Below, one piece after another: positions 1 through 10,395 of a stretch of DNA of 64,000 nt. Made by a program: the position numbers and the translations under genes. The notes beneath the pieces are model-generated. The model worked only from the letters and a program-made list of their open reading frames with translations, did not search any database and was not told where the DNA came from. The stretch's first letter is position 1; each line of letters opens with the position of its first letter. Source of the stretch: Pseudaminobacter soli (ex Li et al. 2025) (GTDB lineage: Bacteria > Pseudomonadota > Alphaproteobacteria > Rhizobiales > Rhizobiaceae); contig NZ_JARXVF010000003.1 in assembly GCF_029892515.1 (NCBI RefSeq), positions 558,001 through 622,000 of the forward strand, written 5' to 3'.

Positions 1-2374
1 CCATGCCACATTGCTGGCCGGTTCCGACAAGCTCGAGATCGACCGGCTGCGCGTGAAGAGCGGCCGGAGCAATCTCGAATTCAACGGTGCGGTCGGCCCG
101 CGCCCAGCGAGCGGAGAGCCCGGCGACAAGCCAGTCTATCGCTATGAACTCGTCAGCAGCCGCACCACGGCCGCGCCAGTCGATTCACCCGAGCCGGCGC
201 TCGATTTCCTTGCGCGGATCAACGGCACTTTTGACGGCGACAGCAAGCTGTTGGCCGCCAATGAGATCGCGATCAACAGCGGCGCGGGCGAAGCAGCCGG
301 AGAGGCGTCGCTCGATCTGAGCGGTGGCACGCCGGGCATATCCCTGGCGCTCAACGTGCACGACATGCCGGTTTCGCACGTCAAACAGCTCTGGCCCTGG
401 TTTGCCGCCAAAGGCGCGCGGCACTGGGTGATGGACCACGTGTTCGGCGGACGGGTTGTCGACGGCAGGATCGACTTCAATGTCCCGCCCGACAGGCTCG
501 GCAACGGCATCTCGCTGACGGCCGACGAAGTGTCGGGGCGCTTTCAGGTGGAGGGCGCACGCTTCGACACGACGGGCGTCATTCCGCCTGTTCGCGATGC
601 TATCGGCAACGTCGAGTTCCGTGGCAACGACGTCGACATCTCCCTGTCCTCGGGAACCGTCTTCCTGACCAGCGGTCGCAGCGTTGAAGCCAGCAACGGA
701 AAGCTGCGGATTGAGCACGCCAACCGGCCCCCGCTGATCGGCATGCTGGACATGAATGTTGCGGGAGATGCCGACGCCATCACCGAACTGGCAACCTACG
801 AGCCGATCAACGCGATGCGCTTCGTGGGCATGAAGCCTGAGGAATTCAGGGGCAAGGTTACCGGCAACGTCAAGGCCGACATTCCCCTGCAAAAGGGCAT
901 AGACACCGGTCGTCTCGACTGGCGTGTCGTGCTCGACTACGAGGGGTTGTCGCTGGCCAGGCCGTTCGACAACCAGAAAATCACCGATGCCAATGGCAGC
1001 ATCACGATCGAGCCGAATAAGGCGGTGATCGACGCTGCGGCCAAGCTCAACGGCGTGCCGGCCGAAATCGCGATGGTCGAGCCGCTGGGCAAGGACGGTC
1101 CGGCGCGCCAGCGCAAGATCCAGCTTTCGCTCGACGAGAAGGCGCGCGCGACACTCGCACCGGGGCTGTCGTCGCTGATTTCGGGCACGATGAAGGTCAA
1201 TCTCGACGCCGGTGGTGCGGACGGCAAGCAGAAGGTGAGCGCCGACCTGACCAACGTTCAGCTCGACGTGCCGTGGGCAGGCTGGACGAAGGGGCCGGGC
1301 ATTCCGGCAAATCTCAGCTTCTCGCTGGAGAAGTCGAAGGATGTTTCCACCCTTTCGGATTTCAAGCTCGAAGGCAAATCCTTCACCATTGGTGGCACGG
1401 TGACACTGGCCAACGGCAACCTGTCGTCTGCGCGTTTCGACACCGTCCAGCTCAATCGTGACGACGACGTCGCGGTCGCGATCAAGCGGATGGGGAAGGG
1501 CTATCAGGTGGACATCATCGGCAACGCGCTCGATGCGCGTCCGCTGATCAAGCAATTCACCTCAGGTGTCGGCGAGGGCGACAAGCCCAACAGCAGCAGC
1601 ACCCCCGTTTCCGTCAATTTGGACGTCAAGTCGCTTGCCGGATTCGGCGGCGAGCAGCTTTCCAACGTTCTGCTCAGCTATAGCGGCGCAAGCTCCAAGA
1701 TCGAGGGGCTGCGTATCACCGCGACCACGGGGGGCGGCGGCGCAGTATCGGTGACCAATTCATCCGATGGCGGTCAGCACAGCCTGCAGATGCAGTCGTC
1801 CGACGCCGGCTCGCTGCTCCGCTTCCTCAACATCTACGACCATATGCAGGGCGGCGCCATCAAGCTGGCCCTGTCCGACAATGGCGGTGGGCCGATGCGC
1901 GGCAAGGTCGATGCCAGTGATTTCTGGGTCGCCAACGAGCCCAAGCTGGCCTCCATCGTTTCGACCACACCGCCCGGCGACAAGCGTAGCCTGAATGAGG
2001 CCGTCAAGAGCGAGATCGACACCTCGCGTGTCCAGTTCGAGCGTGGCTCGGCGCAGATCGAGAAGGGGCCCGGCTATCTGAAGATCGGCAATGGCGTGTT
2101 GCGCGGCCCGCTGATCGGCACGACCTTCCAGGGCACGCTCTATGACGAGTACGGCAACATGTCGATGACGGGCACCTTCATGCCGGCCTATGGCCTGAAC
2201 CGGATTTTCGGCGAAATCCCGATCGTCGGCGCCATTCTCGGCAATGGCCGCGATCGCGGCTTGATCGGCGTGACCTACAAGCTCAACGGCAATGCGAAGA
2301 CGCCGAATTTGCAGATCAACCCGCTGTCTGTGATCGCGCCGGGCATTTTCCGCTCGATCTTCGAGTTCCAGTAG
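1..2374 (+). CDS. AsmA-like / DUF3971 domain envelope protein, 5' end missing
   Basis: The gene enters the window already open; the frame is uninterrupted from base 2, so the true start lies upstream and only the C-terminal ~790 residues are seen. The protein is a long run of beta-rich repeats (many G-x-V/I-D-L-x-G patterns) ending in a segment with a FQGTLYDEYGNMSMTGTF stretch and a final FRSIFEFQ. This is typical of the AsmA-like C-terminal domain of large YhdP/TamB-type proteins, which span the periplasm and are linked to lipid transport to the outer membrane. Family membership is recognised from architecture; the substrate is unknown. A strong terminator follows the stop codon by about 40 bp. 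Confidence 0.8.
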   Translation, partial: HATLLAGSDKLEIDRLRVKSGRSNLEFNGAVGPRPASGEPGDKPVYRYELVSSRTTAAPVDSPEPALDFLARINGTFDGDSKLLAANEIAINSGAGEAAGEASLDLSGGTPGISLALNVHDMPVSHVKQLWPWFAAKGARHWVMDHVFGGRVVDGRIDFNVPPDRLGNGISLTADEVSGRFQVEGARFDTTGVIPPVRDAIGNVEFRGNDVDISLSSGTVFLTSGRSVEASNGKLRIEHANRPPLIGMLDMNVAGDADAITELATYEPINAMRFVGMKPEEFRGKVTGNVKADIPLQKGIDTGRLDWRVVLDYEGLSLARPFDNQKITDANGSITIEPNKAVIDAAAKLNGVPAEIAMVEPLGKDGPARQRKIQLSLDEKARATLAPGLSSLISGTMKVNLDAGGADGKQKVSADLTNVQLDVPWAGWTKGPGIPANLSFSLEKSKDVSTLSDFKLEGKSFTIGGTVTLANGNLSSARFDTVQLNRDDDVAVAIKRMGKGYQVDIIGNALDARPLIKQFTSGVGEGDKPNSSSTPVSVNLDVKSLAGFGGEQLSNVLLSYSGASSKIEGLRITATTGGGGAVSVTNSSDGGQHSLQMQSSDAGSLLRFLNIYDHMQGGAIKLALSDNGGGPMRGKVDASDFWVANEPKLASIVSTTPPGDKRSLNEAVKSEIDTSRVQFERGSAQIEKGPGYLKIGNGVLRGPLIGTTFQGTLYDEYGNMSMTGTFMPAYGLNRIFGEIPIVGAILGNGRDRGLIGVTYKLNGNAKTPNLQINPLSVIAPGIFRSIFEFQ

Positions 2375-2416
2375 GTCGGCGAACCGCCCGATCCGGCAGC
2401 AAAACCTAAGAATAGA

Positions 2417-2450
2417 AAAGCCCGCCGATGCGATGCGCCGGCGGGCTTTT
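2417..2450. terminator. Bidirectional Rho-independent terminator
   Basis: A perfect 12-bp inverted repeat (AAAAGCCCGCCG / CGGCGGGCTTTT) sits between the convergent AsmA-like gene and tyrS. A-rich and T-rich flanks on either side let it work in both directions. Confidence 0.9.
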
Positions 2451-2476
2451 TATGTGTCTGGCTATCCGGTTGGGCG

Positions 2477-3730
2477 TCAGGCAGGTCGGATTAGAATGTG
2501 CTTCTTCTTGCCGAGCGAGAGCTTGACCACGCCATCGGCGGTCAGGTCGGCGGTCGTCACCAGGCGACGCTCATCCGAGGTCTGTTCGTCGTTGAGGCGC
2601 ACGGCACCGCCCTGTACGTGGCGGCGGGCTTCGCCGTTGGAGGCGGCAAGGCCGGCGGTGACGAAGAGCGACAGCAGGCCGATGCCGGCCTGGAGTTCGT
2701 CCTTGCCGATCTCGACGGTCGGCAGCGTGTCGGCGAATGCGCCTTCCTCGAACGTCTTGCGCGCGGTTTCGGCCGCCTGCTCGGCGGCCTCGCGGCCGTG
2801 CAGCATCGCCGCCACCTCGGTGGCAAGCACCTTCTTGGCGTCGTTGATCTCCGAGCCGCCGAGCTTGCCTAGCCGCGCGATCTCGTCCATCGGCAGGGTG
2901 GTGTAGAGCTTCAGGAAGCGCTCGACGTCGGCGTCTTCCGTGTTGCGCCAGTACTGCCAGAAGTCATAGGCCGAGAGCATGTCGGCGTTCAGCCAAACGG
3001 CGCCGTTCAGCGACTTGCCCATCTTCGCGCCCGACGAGGTCGTCAGCAGCGGCGAGGTCAGCGCGTAGAGCTGCGGCGTGCCCATGCGATGGCCGAGGTC
3101 GATGCCGTTGACGATGTTGCCCCACTGGTCGGAGCCGCCCATCTGCAACCGCACGCCGTAGCGCTTGTTGAGCTCCACGAAGTCGTAGGCCTGCAGGATC
3201 ATGTAGTTGAATTCGAGGAACGACAGCGAGTGCTCGCGGTCGAGGCGCAGCTTGACCGAATCGAAGCTCAGCATGCGATTGACCGAAAAATACTGGCCGA
3301 CATCGCGCAGGAATTCGAGATAGTTCAGCGGGCGCAGCCAGTCGGCATTGTTGACCATCAGCGCGTCGCGCGAGCCCTCGCCGAAGGTCAGGTAGTTCGA
3401 GAAGACCTTCTTGATGCTGTCGATGTTCGACTGGATCGTATCGACCGTCATCAGCTTGCGGGCCTCGTCCTTGAAGGACGGGTCGCCCACCATGCCGGTG
3501 CCGCCGCCCATCAGAGCGACGGGCTGGTGCCCGGTCTGCTGCATCCAATAGAGCATCATGATCTGGATCAGGCCGCCTGCATGCAGGCTCGGCGCCGTCG
3601 GGTCGAAGCCGATATAGGCCGAAACCGTTTCCGTCGCGAAAAGCTTGTCGAGGCCGGTGTCATCAGAGGTCTGATGGACGAAACCGCGCTCGGAAAGGAT
3701 GCGCAGGAAGTCGGATTTGAAGGCGGACAT
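2477..3730 (-). CDS. tyrS: Tyrosyl-tRNA synthetase
   Basis: Charges tRNA-Tyr with tyrosine in the cytosol. The 417-residue protein has class I signatures: an HAGG variant of the HIGH motif at residues 50-53, the tyrosine-binding GGSDQWGN stretch near 198-205, and KMGKS (the KMSKS loop) at 236-240. A C-terminal S4-type RNA-binding domain fills the last ~65 residues. The ATG at 3730 was chosen because the family begins here; a 29-residue in-frame extension upstream is not conserved in character. An AAAGAAAG stretch lies just upstream. Length matches bacterial TyrRS. It is convergent with the AsmA-like gene. Confidence 0.97.
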   Translation of the reverse strand: MSAFKSDFLRILSERGFVHQTSDDTGLDKLFATETVSAYIGFDPTAPSLHAGGLIQIMMLYWMQQTGHQPVALMGGGTGMVGDPSFKDEARKLMTVDTIQSNIDSIKKVFSNYLTFGEGSRDALMVNNADWLRPLNYLEFLRDVGQYFSVNRMLSFDSVKLRLDREHSLSFLEFNYMILQAYDFVELNKRYGVRLQMGGSDQWGNIVNGIDLGHRMGTPQLYALTSPLLTTSSGAKMGKSLNGAVWLNADMLSAYDFWQYWRNTEDADVERFLKLYTTLPMDEIARLGKLGGSEINDAKKVLATEVAAMLHGREAAEQAAETARKTFEEGAFADTLPTVEIGKDELQAGIGLLSLFVTAGLAASNGEARRHVQGGAVRLNDEQTSDERRLVTTADLTADGVVKLSLGKKKHILIRPA

Positions 3731-3896
3731 ATCTTTCTTTTCCCGAGACAGAAGCCACGCATTTCGAGAAGGCGCGGCAAGACAGCTGCCGTTTAGCACC
3801 CGGCAGCTGAGAATCACAAGAACAGGCAGCCAAAAGAGGGCTTATTGCCGTGCTTATAGGTCGATGAATTAAGCGATGGGCGAGAAATTTCGGGGG

Positions 3897-4553
3897 TTAC
3901 CCGTTTTCGAGCCCGCCATAGGAGCGAACCAGCTTCGCCATCTCCTCAGCCTCGGCCGAGTCCTCGGCATCGAGCCCTTCAGCCACACCGGCACGATCGG
4001 CGATGGGGCGATTCTGGCTGACCTTCCACTTGCCGGAAATTTCTGCGATTTCGATTTCGAAGCCGATGATGCCTTTGAGCTGCGACTGGACGTAACTCTC
4101 GGGCGCGTCGGTCACCGCCCATGGCACCGCGCGCTCAGCTTCGTGGGTGGCCGTCAGTTCCGACACTTGGCCCGCGAGCCAGGTGGCATCGTCGATCACG
4201 CGCGCCCGGCCGCGCACCTGAACCATCGCGTAGTTCCAGGTCGGCACGACTTTGCCGGTCTCGCGCTTGGTCTCGTACCAGGAGGGCGTCACATAGGTGT
4301 CGACGCCCTGGAAGACGACCAGAACCTGCGCGTCCGGGTTTTCGGCGATCTGGCGCCATTGCCCGTTGGCCTTGGCCATATGCGCCCGCAGCCTGCCGTT
4401 GGGCGCAATCTCCGCATCCAGCAAAAACGGCACGGCGTTGGCCGTGATGCCAGCTTCCGCGCCGTTGGAGATGAGCAGACCGAGCGGATGCGCGCGGATG
4501 AGGGCGTGCAGCACGTCCAGCCGCGTCTCGATGAAATGAGGGGGCTGGTACAT
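3897..4553 (-). CDS. PaiB-like FMN-binding protein
   Basis: A 218-residue protein of the PaiB / FMN-binding split-barrel family, named after a Bacillus negative regulator of sporulation and protease genes. The start MYQPPHF, the central TWNYAMVQVRGRARV segment and the C-terminal IIGFEIEI..ISGKWKVSQNRP segment are typical of the family. The role in proteobacteria is unclear; it probably binds a flavin. It lies 21 bp downstream of the hydrolase gene on the same strand and is probably cotranscribed with it. AGAGGAA lies upstream of the ATG. Confidence 0.88.
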   Translation of the reverse strand: MYQPPHFIETRLDVLHALIRAHPLGLLISNGAEAGITANAVPFLLDAEIAPNGRLRAHMAKANGQWRQIAENPDAQVLVVFQGVDTYVTPSWYETKRETGKVVPTWNYAMVQVRGRARVIDDATWLAGQVSELTATHEAERAVPWAVTDAPESYVQSQLKGIIGFEIEIAEISGKWKVSQNRPIADRAGVAEGLDAEDSAEAEEMAKLVRSYGGLENG

Positions 4554-4574
4554 GGCTGCTGTTCCTCTTGAGTG

Positions 4575-5249
4575 TTACCGGAGACGCTTCGGGCGCGGAT
4601 CGGCCAGCTCGCCCGCCAGACGGCGGTCGAGATAGTCGGCGCATTCCTCGATCAGCAGCTCGCTGTGATTGGCGAAGAAGTGGTTGGCGCCCGAAAGGGT
4701 CCTCTGGGTGATGGTAATGCCCTTCTGCGTGTGCAGCTTGTCGACCAGGCCTTGCACATCCTTCGGCGGGGCCACCTTGTCGGCGTCGCCATGGATGATG
4801 AGGCCGGACGACGGGCAGGGCGCCAGGAACGAGAAGTCATAGGTGTTGGGCTGCGGCGCGACCGAGATGAAACCCTCGATCTCCGGGCGGCGCATCAGAA
4901 GCTGCATGCCGATCCAGGCGCCGAAGGAATAGCCCGCGACCCAGCACGACTTGGAATCAGGATGCAGGGCCTGGATCCAGTCGAGCGCGGCGGCCGCATC
5001 CGAGAGCTCGCCCGTGCCGTGGTCGAACTCGCCCTGGCTGCGGCCGATGCCGCGGAAATTGAAGCGCAGGGTGGTGAAATTCCGCTTCTGGAACATATAG
5101 AAGAGGTCGTAGACGATCTTGTTGTTCATCGTGCCGCCGAACTGGGGGTGCGGGTGCAGGATGATGGCGATCGGCGCATTCTTCTCTGTCGACGGCTGAT
5201 AGCGGCCTTCCAGACGACCCGCCGGACCGGCGAAAATGACCTCAGGCAT
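4575..5249 (-). CDS. Cytosolic alpha/beta hydrolase
   Basis: A 224-residue alpha/beta-hydrolase. Visible elements are HPHPQFGGTMNN near the N-terminus, FNFRGIGRS, the nucleophile elbow GYSFG near residue 105, an acidic HGDADKV stretch and the catalytic-His context SGANHFF. There is no signal peptide, so it is cytosolic. The HPHP..GG..NNK signature matches a widespread conserved proteobacterial hydrolase family of unknown substrate. It is the first gene of a two-gene unit with the PaiB-like gene; GTGGAG precedes the ATG. Confidence 0.85.
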   Translation of the reverse strand: MPEVIFAGPAGRLEGRYQPSTEKNAPIAIILHPHPQFGGTMNNKIVYDLFYMFQKRNFTTLRFNFRGIGRSQGEFDHGTGELSDAAAALDWIQALHPDSKSCWVAGYSFGAWIGMQLLMRRPEIEGFISVAPQPNTYDFSFLAPCPSSGLIIHGDADKVAPPKDVQGLVDKLHTQKGITITQRTLSGANHFFANHSELLIEECADYLDRRLAGELADPRPKRLR

Positions 5250-5345
5250 TTATAACTCCACTTGACTCGCGCAAAACTTGACTGCCATTCGAAACAATTC
5301 TCGTTGCTAGCCTTGACGCGCGGTAGGCGCCTTCCTACAAGCTAG

Positions 5346-5362
5346 TTTAGAACTGTTCAAAA
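5346..5362 (+). promoter_or_regulatory. Iron control element (Irr-type box) upstream of the SUF operon
   Basis: TTTAGAACTGTTCAAAA is a 17-bp interrupted palindrome that differs at one position from the ICE consensus TTTAGAA-N3-TTCTAAA bound by the heme-responsive regulator Irr in Rhizobiales. It lies about 120 bp before the first gene of the iron-sulfur assembly cluster, a known class of Irr target. Binding is inferred. Confidence 0.7.
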
Positions 5363-5479
5363 CTCGTTGGCACGCCACGAGTTTGGCAAAGCGGCTAAAT
5401 AGGACGTCTGGCCTTGTAATTTCAAGGAAATAACGTTTAAGCCGCCCGAATATGAGCTAAGAGGACAAATCGAGCCCAA

Positions 5480-6643
5480 ATGGCCGCCTCCCGCGCCTAT
5501 CTCGATTATAACGCAAGCGCTCCGTTGCTGCCTTCAGCGCGCGAGGCGATGCTTGCCGCGCTGGATTCCTCGGCCAACGCTTCCTCCGTTCACAGCGAGG
5601 GCCGCGCAGCGCGCCGCCTCATTGAAACCGCCCGCCGGGACGTGGCCGCATTGGTCAATGGCAAGGCGGAGCATGTGGTCTTAACCTCGGGCGCGACCGA
5701 AGCCGCGACGACGCTGCTCACTGCCGACTGGCAGATGGGGCGATCGCCGCTCCGCATGGGCAAAGTCTATGTCAGTGCCGCCGATCATCCCTGCGTGCTG
5801 AATGGCGGCCGCTTCGGAGCAGGGAGCACGGTGCAGATCGGCGTGAACGCCGATGGCGTCGTCGATCTCGACGCTCTCGCTGCAGCCTTGGCTGCGCACG
5901 ACAAGGCCGATGGCCTGCCGCTGGTGGCGATCCATGCCGCCAACAACGAAACCGGCGTCGTCCAGCCGCTCGAGGAGATCGGCCGGGTCGTGAAAGCGGC
6001 AGGCGGCGTCTTCGTGGCAGATGCGGTGCAGGCGGCAGGGCGCATTCCGCTCGATATTTCAGCCGGTTATGTCGACTATCTGATCCTGTCGTCGCACAAG
6101 ATCGGCGGCCCACAGGGCGCTGGCGCCTTCGTGGCCTGTTCGGACCTGATGATGCCCAAGCCGCTCATCATCGGCGGCGGCCAGGAAAAGGGTTTTAGGG
6201 CCGGCACGGAAAATCTCGCCGCGATCGCCGGGTTCGGCGCTGCGGCGGCACAGGCACTGGCGGCACTTGGGCGCATGGATGAGGTTCGGGCATTGCGCGA
6301 CGAGATCGAGACTTCGATCCAGACGCTGGCGCCGGATGCGGAAATCTTTGGGCGAAGGGTCGAGCGCCTTGCCAATACGATTTTCTTCGCTATTCCCGGC
6401 ATCAAGTCGGAAACGGCGCAGATCGCGTTCGACCTCGCTGGCGTTGCCCTTTCGGCGGGTTCGGCCTGCTCGTCGGGCAAGGTCGGTCCCAGCCATGTGC
6501 TGAAGGCGATGGGGCATGACAGGCCGGAGGGAGCGCTGCGCGTGTCCATCGGTCCGGCCACCACGGGAGCCGAGATCGCGCAATTTACAGCGGCGCTGTC
6601 GGGCCTTCTGGCCCGGCGTGCCGAAAAGCCGCAAGCCGCGTAA
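5480..6643 (+). CDS. Cysteine desulfurase (NifS/IscS family), first gene of SUF cluster
   Basis: A PLP enzyme that takes sulfur from cysteine for iron-sulfur cluster assembly. The 387-residue protein has YLDYNASAP at the start, the PLP lysine in SSHKIGGPQG near residue 206 and the active Cys in SAGSACSSGK near 330. The S-A-C-S-S-G-K loop marks it as NifS/IscS-like, distinct from the SufS encoded five genes downstream. Rhizobial SUF clusters commonly begin with such a second desulfurase. It is separated from sufB by 173 bp, which may hold another promoter. AGAGGAC lies some 15 nt upstream of the ATG, a little far for a ribosome binding site. Confidence 0.93.
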   Translation: MAASRAYLDYNASAPLLPSAREAMLAALDSSANASSVHSEGRAARRLIETARRDVAALVNGKAEHVVLTSGATEAATTLLTADWQMGRSPLRMGKVYVSAADHPCVLNGGRFGAGSTVQIGVNADGVVDLDALAAALAAHDKADGLPLVAIHAANNETGVVQPLEEIGRVVKAAGGVFVADAVQAAGRIPLDISAGYVDYLILSSHKIGGPQGAGAFVACSDLMMPKPLIIGGGQEKGFRAGTENLAAIAGFGAAAAQALAALGRMDEVRALRDEIETSIQTLAPDAEIFGRRVERLANTIFFAIPGIKSETAQIAFDLAGVALSAGSACSSGKVGPSHVLKAMGHDRPEGALRVSIGPATTGAEIAQFTAALSGLLARRAEKPQAA

Positions 6644-6816
6644 GTGGCTTGCAAACCGGTCCTTGGACCAAGAAGTCGGTGTGCCTTGGGGGCGCCTGCG
6701 GCGCTTTCGGCGGGTGAATTCCCGGCCAAGGTACACTATATGGAACTTACGCCGCACCGCGGTGCCATAGTTTGAAAACTGCCGGACCTTGACTCCGGCG
6801 TGGATGGAGAACGCTG

Positions 6817-8334
6817 ATGCCTGCTGTGCAGGAGACCATCGAGCAGGTCCGCAAGATCGATGTGGACCAGTACAAGTACGGATTCGAGACCGAAATTGAG
6901 ACGGACAAGGCCCCCAAGGGCCTGGACGAAGACATCATCCGTTTCATTTCCGCCAAGAAGAACGAACCGGAATGGATGCTCGAATGGCGTCTTGGCGCCT
7001 TCCGCCGCTGGCTGACGCTCGAAGAGCCCAACTGGGCGCGCGTCGAATATCCCAAGATCGACTTCCAGGACATCCACTACTACGCAGCCCCGAAGAACCA
7101 GTCGGGCCCCAAGTCGCTGGACGAGGTCGATCCGGAACTGCTCAAGGTCTATGAGAAGCTCGGCATCCCGCTGAAGGAGCAGGAGATTCTCGCAGGCGTG
7201 CAGAAGGAGCAGCCAGGCGAGTTCGAGGAAGCGGGCGACAATGTCTACAAGTCGGGCCGCGTCGCGGTCGACGCCGTCTTCGACTCCGTCTCGGTTGTCA
7301 CCACCTTCAAGGAAGAGCTGGCCAAGGCCGGCGTCATCTTCTGCTCGATCTCCGAAGCCATCCGCGAGCATCCGGAGCTGGTGAAGAAGTATCTCGGCAC
7401 GGTCGTGCCGACGACGGATAATTTCTACGCCACGCTGAATTCGGCGGTGTTCACCGACGGCTCGTTCGTGTTCGTGCCGAAGGGCGTTCGCTGCCCGATG
7501 GAGCTTTCCACGTACTTCCGCATCAACGAGAAGAACACCGGCCAGTTCGAGCGCACGCTGATCATCGCCGAGGAAGGAGCCTACGTCTCCTATCTCGAGG
7601 GTTGCACCGCGCCGCAGCGCGACGAGAACCAGCTTCATGCCGCCGTGGTCGAGCTGATCGCGCTGGACGACGCCGAGATCAAGTATTCCACTGTACAGAA
7701 CTGGTACCCGGGCGACGCCCAGGGCAAGGGCGGCATCTACAACTTCGTCACCAAGCGCGGCGACTGCCGTGGCGCGCGTTCGAAAATCTCCTGGACGCAG
7801 GTGGAGACGGGTTCCGCGATCACCTGGAAATATCCGAGCTGCATTCTGCGCGGCGATGATAGCCAGGGCGAATTCTATTCGATCGCGGTTTCGAACGGCT
7901 ACCAGCAGGTCGATTCCGGCACCAAGATGATCCATCTCGGCAAGAACACCAAAAGCCGGATCATCTCCAAGGGCATCGCTGCCGGCTTCTCGCAGAATAC
8001 CTATCGCGGCCAGGTCTCGGCACACCGCAAGGCCACCAATGCGCGCAACTTCACCAACTGCGACTCGCTGCTGATCGGCGACCAGTGCGGCGCACACACG
8101 GTGCCGTACATGGAGGCCAAGAACTCGACGGCCAAGTTCGAGCACGAGGCGACCACGTCCAAGATTTCGGATGACCAGAAGTTTTATGTCATGCAGCGCG
8201 GCATTCCTGAGGAAGAGGCGATCGCGCTGATCGTCAACGGCTTCGTCAAGGAAGTCATCCAGGAGCTGCCGATGGAGTTCGCCGTCGAGGCGCAGAAGCT
8301 CATCGGCATTAGCCTCGAGGGATCGGTCGGCTGA
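6817..8334 (+). CDS. sufB: Fe-S scaffold protein SufB
   Basis: Core scaffold of the SufBC2D complex on which iron-sulfur clusters are assembled. The 505-residue protein has the long beta-helix core, a TNCDSLLIG segment carrying the conserved Cys, and [11 protein letters not shown] with the conserved His/Glu pair implicated in cluster assembly, then the C-terminal helices containing QRGIPEEEA. Length is normal. GGAG lies upstream of the ATG. sufC follows after 28 bp. Confidence 0.97.
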   Translation: MPAVQETIEQVRKIDVDQYKYGFETEIETDKAPKGLDEDIIRFISAKKNEPEWMLEWRLGAFRRWLTLEEPNWARVEYPKIDFQDIHYYAAPKNQSGPKSLDEVDPELLKVYEKLGIPLKEQEILAGVQKEQPGEFEEAGDNVYKSGRVAVDAVFDSVSVVTTFKEELAKAGVIFCSISEAIREHPELVKKYLGTVVPTTDNFYATLNSAVFTDGSFVFVPKGVRCPMELSTYFRINEKNTGQFERTLIIAEEGAYVSYLEGCTAPQRDENQLHAAVVELIALDDAEIKYSTVQNWYPGDAQGKGGIYNFVTKRGDCRGARSKISWTQVETGSAITWKYPSCILRGDDSQGEFYSIAVSNGYQQVDSGTKMIHLGKNTKSRIISKGIAAGFSQNTYRGQVSAHRKATNARNFTNCDSLLIGDQCGAHTVPYMEAKNSTAKFEHEATTSKISDDQKFYVMQRGIPEEEAIALIVNGFVKEVIQELPMEFAVEAQKLIGISLEGSVG

Positions 8335-8362
8335 CCGGATTTGGAATTCAGGAAAAGAAAAA

Positions 8363-9118
8363 ATGCTTGAAATCAAGAACCTGCATGCCCGCGTTGCCGA
8401 AACCGGCGTCGAGATCATCCGTGGGCTGAACCTCACCGTTAAGGACGGTGAGGTTGCCGCCATCATGGGCCCGAACGGTTCGGGCAAGTCGACCCTTTCC
8501 TATGTGCTCGCGGGCCGCGAGGACTATGAGGTGACCGAGGGCGAGATCCTTTATAACGGCCAGTCGATCCTCGAGATGGATCCGGCCGAACGCGCTGCTT
8601 CGGGCATCTTCCTCGCCTTCCAGTATCCGATGGAGATACCGGGCGTGGCGACCATGGAATTCCTGAAGGTGGCGATGAATGCCCAGCGCAAGGCGCGTGG
8701 CGAAGACCCGCTTTCGATCCCCGAGCTCATGAAGCGCGTGAAGCACGCTGCCGGTGAGCTCAGCATGGACCTTGCCATGCTGAAGCGCCCGCTCAATGTC
8801 GGCTTCTCCGGCGGCGAGAAGAAGCGCGCCGAAATCCTCCAGATGAAGCTTCTGGAGCCAAAGCTCTGCGTGCTCGACGAGACCGATTCCGGCCTCGACA
8901 TCGATGCGCTGAAGATCGTGGCCGATGGCGTGAACCAGCTGCGTTCGCCGGACCGCTCGATCGTGGTCATCACCCACTACCAGCGCCTGCTCGACTACAT
9001 CGTGCCGGACGCGGTGCATGTGCTCTACAAGGGCCAGGTCATCAAGTCGGGCGACAAGTCGCTGGCCTATGAGCTGGAAGAAAACGGCTATGCCGGGATC
9101 ATCGAAGAGGCCGCGTGA
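8363..9118 (+). CDS. sufC: Fe-S assembly ATPase SufC
   Basis: ABC-type ATPase of the SufBC2D complex. The 251-residue protein has Walker A GPNGSGKST near residues 35-43, the SufC-specific signature FSGGEKKRAEILQM near 150, Walker B CVLDETDSGLD and the H-loop ITHYQRLL. It has no membrane segments, as expected for this soluble ATPase. It is closely spaced between sufB and sufD. Confidence 0.97.
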   Translation: MLEIKNLHARVAETGVEIIRGLNLTVKDGEVAAIMGPNGSGKSTLSYVLAGREDYEVTEGEILYNGQSILEMDPAERAASGIFLAFQYPMEIPGVATMEFLKVAMNAQRKARGEDPLSIPELMKRVKHAAGELSMDLAMLKRPLNVGFSGGEKKRAEILQMKLLEPKLCVLDETDSGLDIDALKIVADGVNQLRSPDRSIVVITHYQRLLDYIVPDAVHVLYKGQVIKSGDKSLAYELEENGYAGIIEEAA

Positions 9119-9126
9119 GGGGAGCC

Positions 9127-10392
9127 ATGAACGTCCAGATACAACCTCCGCGGACACCGGCCGAGGCGGCGCTGATCGATGCCTTCGGCGAGCGGCTGTC
9201 GCTCTTGCCGGGCAACGGCGAGGTGACGCTGAAGCGTGACGCCGCCATCGAGGCCATCAAGGCCGGCCTGCCGACGCGCCGCATCGAAGCCTGGCATTAC
9301 ACGGACCTGCGCCGTCTGCTGACCGCAGTTCCGGCTTTCGACGCTACAGCGAAGGCCACGCCGGTCGCTCCGCTCATCGAGGGATCCTCGATATTGGCGC
9401 TGCTCAACGGCGCTGCCGGCAAGGCGCCCGCAATCGAGGGCGTCACGATCTCGGCTGTCTCCGAAAAGCTCGGTGACGGCACCTACGCGTCGGCACTTGG
9501 TGCGCAGGATGCGGACGATGCCATTGGTGCGCTGAACAGCGCCTTCGTGGCCGACGGCTGGCTGCTGGATATCGCAGACGGCACGGTGCTGGAGAAGCCG
9601 ATCGAGCTGCAGAACGTGCAGGCCGGTGGGCAGGTCCATGCGCGTCTCGCCGTGAAGGTGGGCGCGGGCGTGACCGCTACCATCGTCGAGCGTCAGACCG
9701 GCACGGGCGCCGCGCTCGTCTCGTCGGTCGACAATGTGGTGGTCGGCGAGGGCTCCAACATCACCTGGCTGATCGTGCAGGAGCAGCCGGATACGGCAAC
9801 CCATCTCGGACAGTTCAACGCCTGGATCGGCAAGGACGCCAAGCTGACGCTGTTCGTCATGAACACCGGCGGTAAGCTTGTGCGTCAGGAGATCCGCGTC
9901 GTCACCAAGGGCCAGGGCTCGGACTTCCAGCTGCGCGGCGTCAACCTTCTGGCAGGCGACACGCACACCGACGTCACCATGGTGCTCGACCACGCCGTGC
10001 CGCATACCGGATCGCGCGAGATCGTGCGCAACGTCGTCACCGGCAGGGCGAACGGCGTGTTCCAGGGCCGCATCAACGTGCACCAGGTGGCGCAGAAGAC
10101 CGACGCGCGCATGGCGTGCAACACGCTGCTGCTTTCGGACGAGGGCGAGTTCTCGACCAAGCCGGAACTCGAGATCTTCGCCGACGACGTGCAATGCGGC
10201 CACGGCGCTACCGTCACCGAAATCGACCGCAACCATCTGTTCTACCTGATGGCGCGCGGCATCGACGAGAAGACGGCGCGCGGCCTTCTGGTCAAGGCGT
10301 TCGTTGCCGAGGTGATCGAGGAACTGGAAGACGAGCCGGTGGTCGATGCGCTGGAAGCGCTTCTCGACAACTGGTTCCAGGCGCACGGGTGA
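9127..10392 (+). CDS. sufD: Fe-S assembly protein SufD
   Basis: Partner of SufB in the scaffold complex. The C-terminal core contains SDEGEFSTKPELEIFADDV and CGHGATVTEID, which carries the conserved His, followed by YLMARGIDEKTA. The start at 9127 gives 421 residues and has an excellent GAGGGGAG ribosome binding site directly upstream, just after the sufC stop; an ATG-independent start at 9115 overlapping sufC would add four residues and is less likely. sufS follows after 3 bp. Confidence 0.95.
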   Translation: MNVQIQPPRTPAEAALIDAFGERLSLLPGNGEVTLKRDAAIEAIKAGLPTRRIEAWHYTDLRRLLTAVPAFDATAKATPVAPLIEGSSILALLNGAAGKAPAIEGVTISAVSEKLGDGTYASALGAQDADDAIGALNSAFVADGWLLDIADGTVLEKPIELQNVQAGGQVHARLAVKVGAGVTATIVERQTGTGAALVSSVDNVVVGEGSNITWLIVQEQPDTATHLGQFNAWIGKDAKLTLFVMNTGGKLVRQEIRVVTKGQGSDFQLRGVNLLAGDTHTDVTMVLDHAVPHTGSREIVRNVVTGRANGVFQGRINVHQVAQKTDARMACNTLLLSDEGEFSTKPELEIFADDVQCGHGATVTEIDRNHLFYLMARGIDEKTARGLLVKAFVAEVIEELEDEPVVDALEALLDNWFQAHG

Positions 10393-10395
10393 ACC

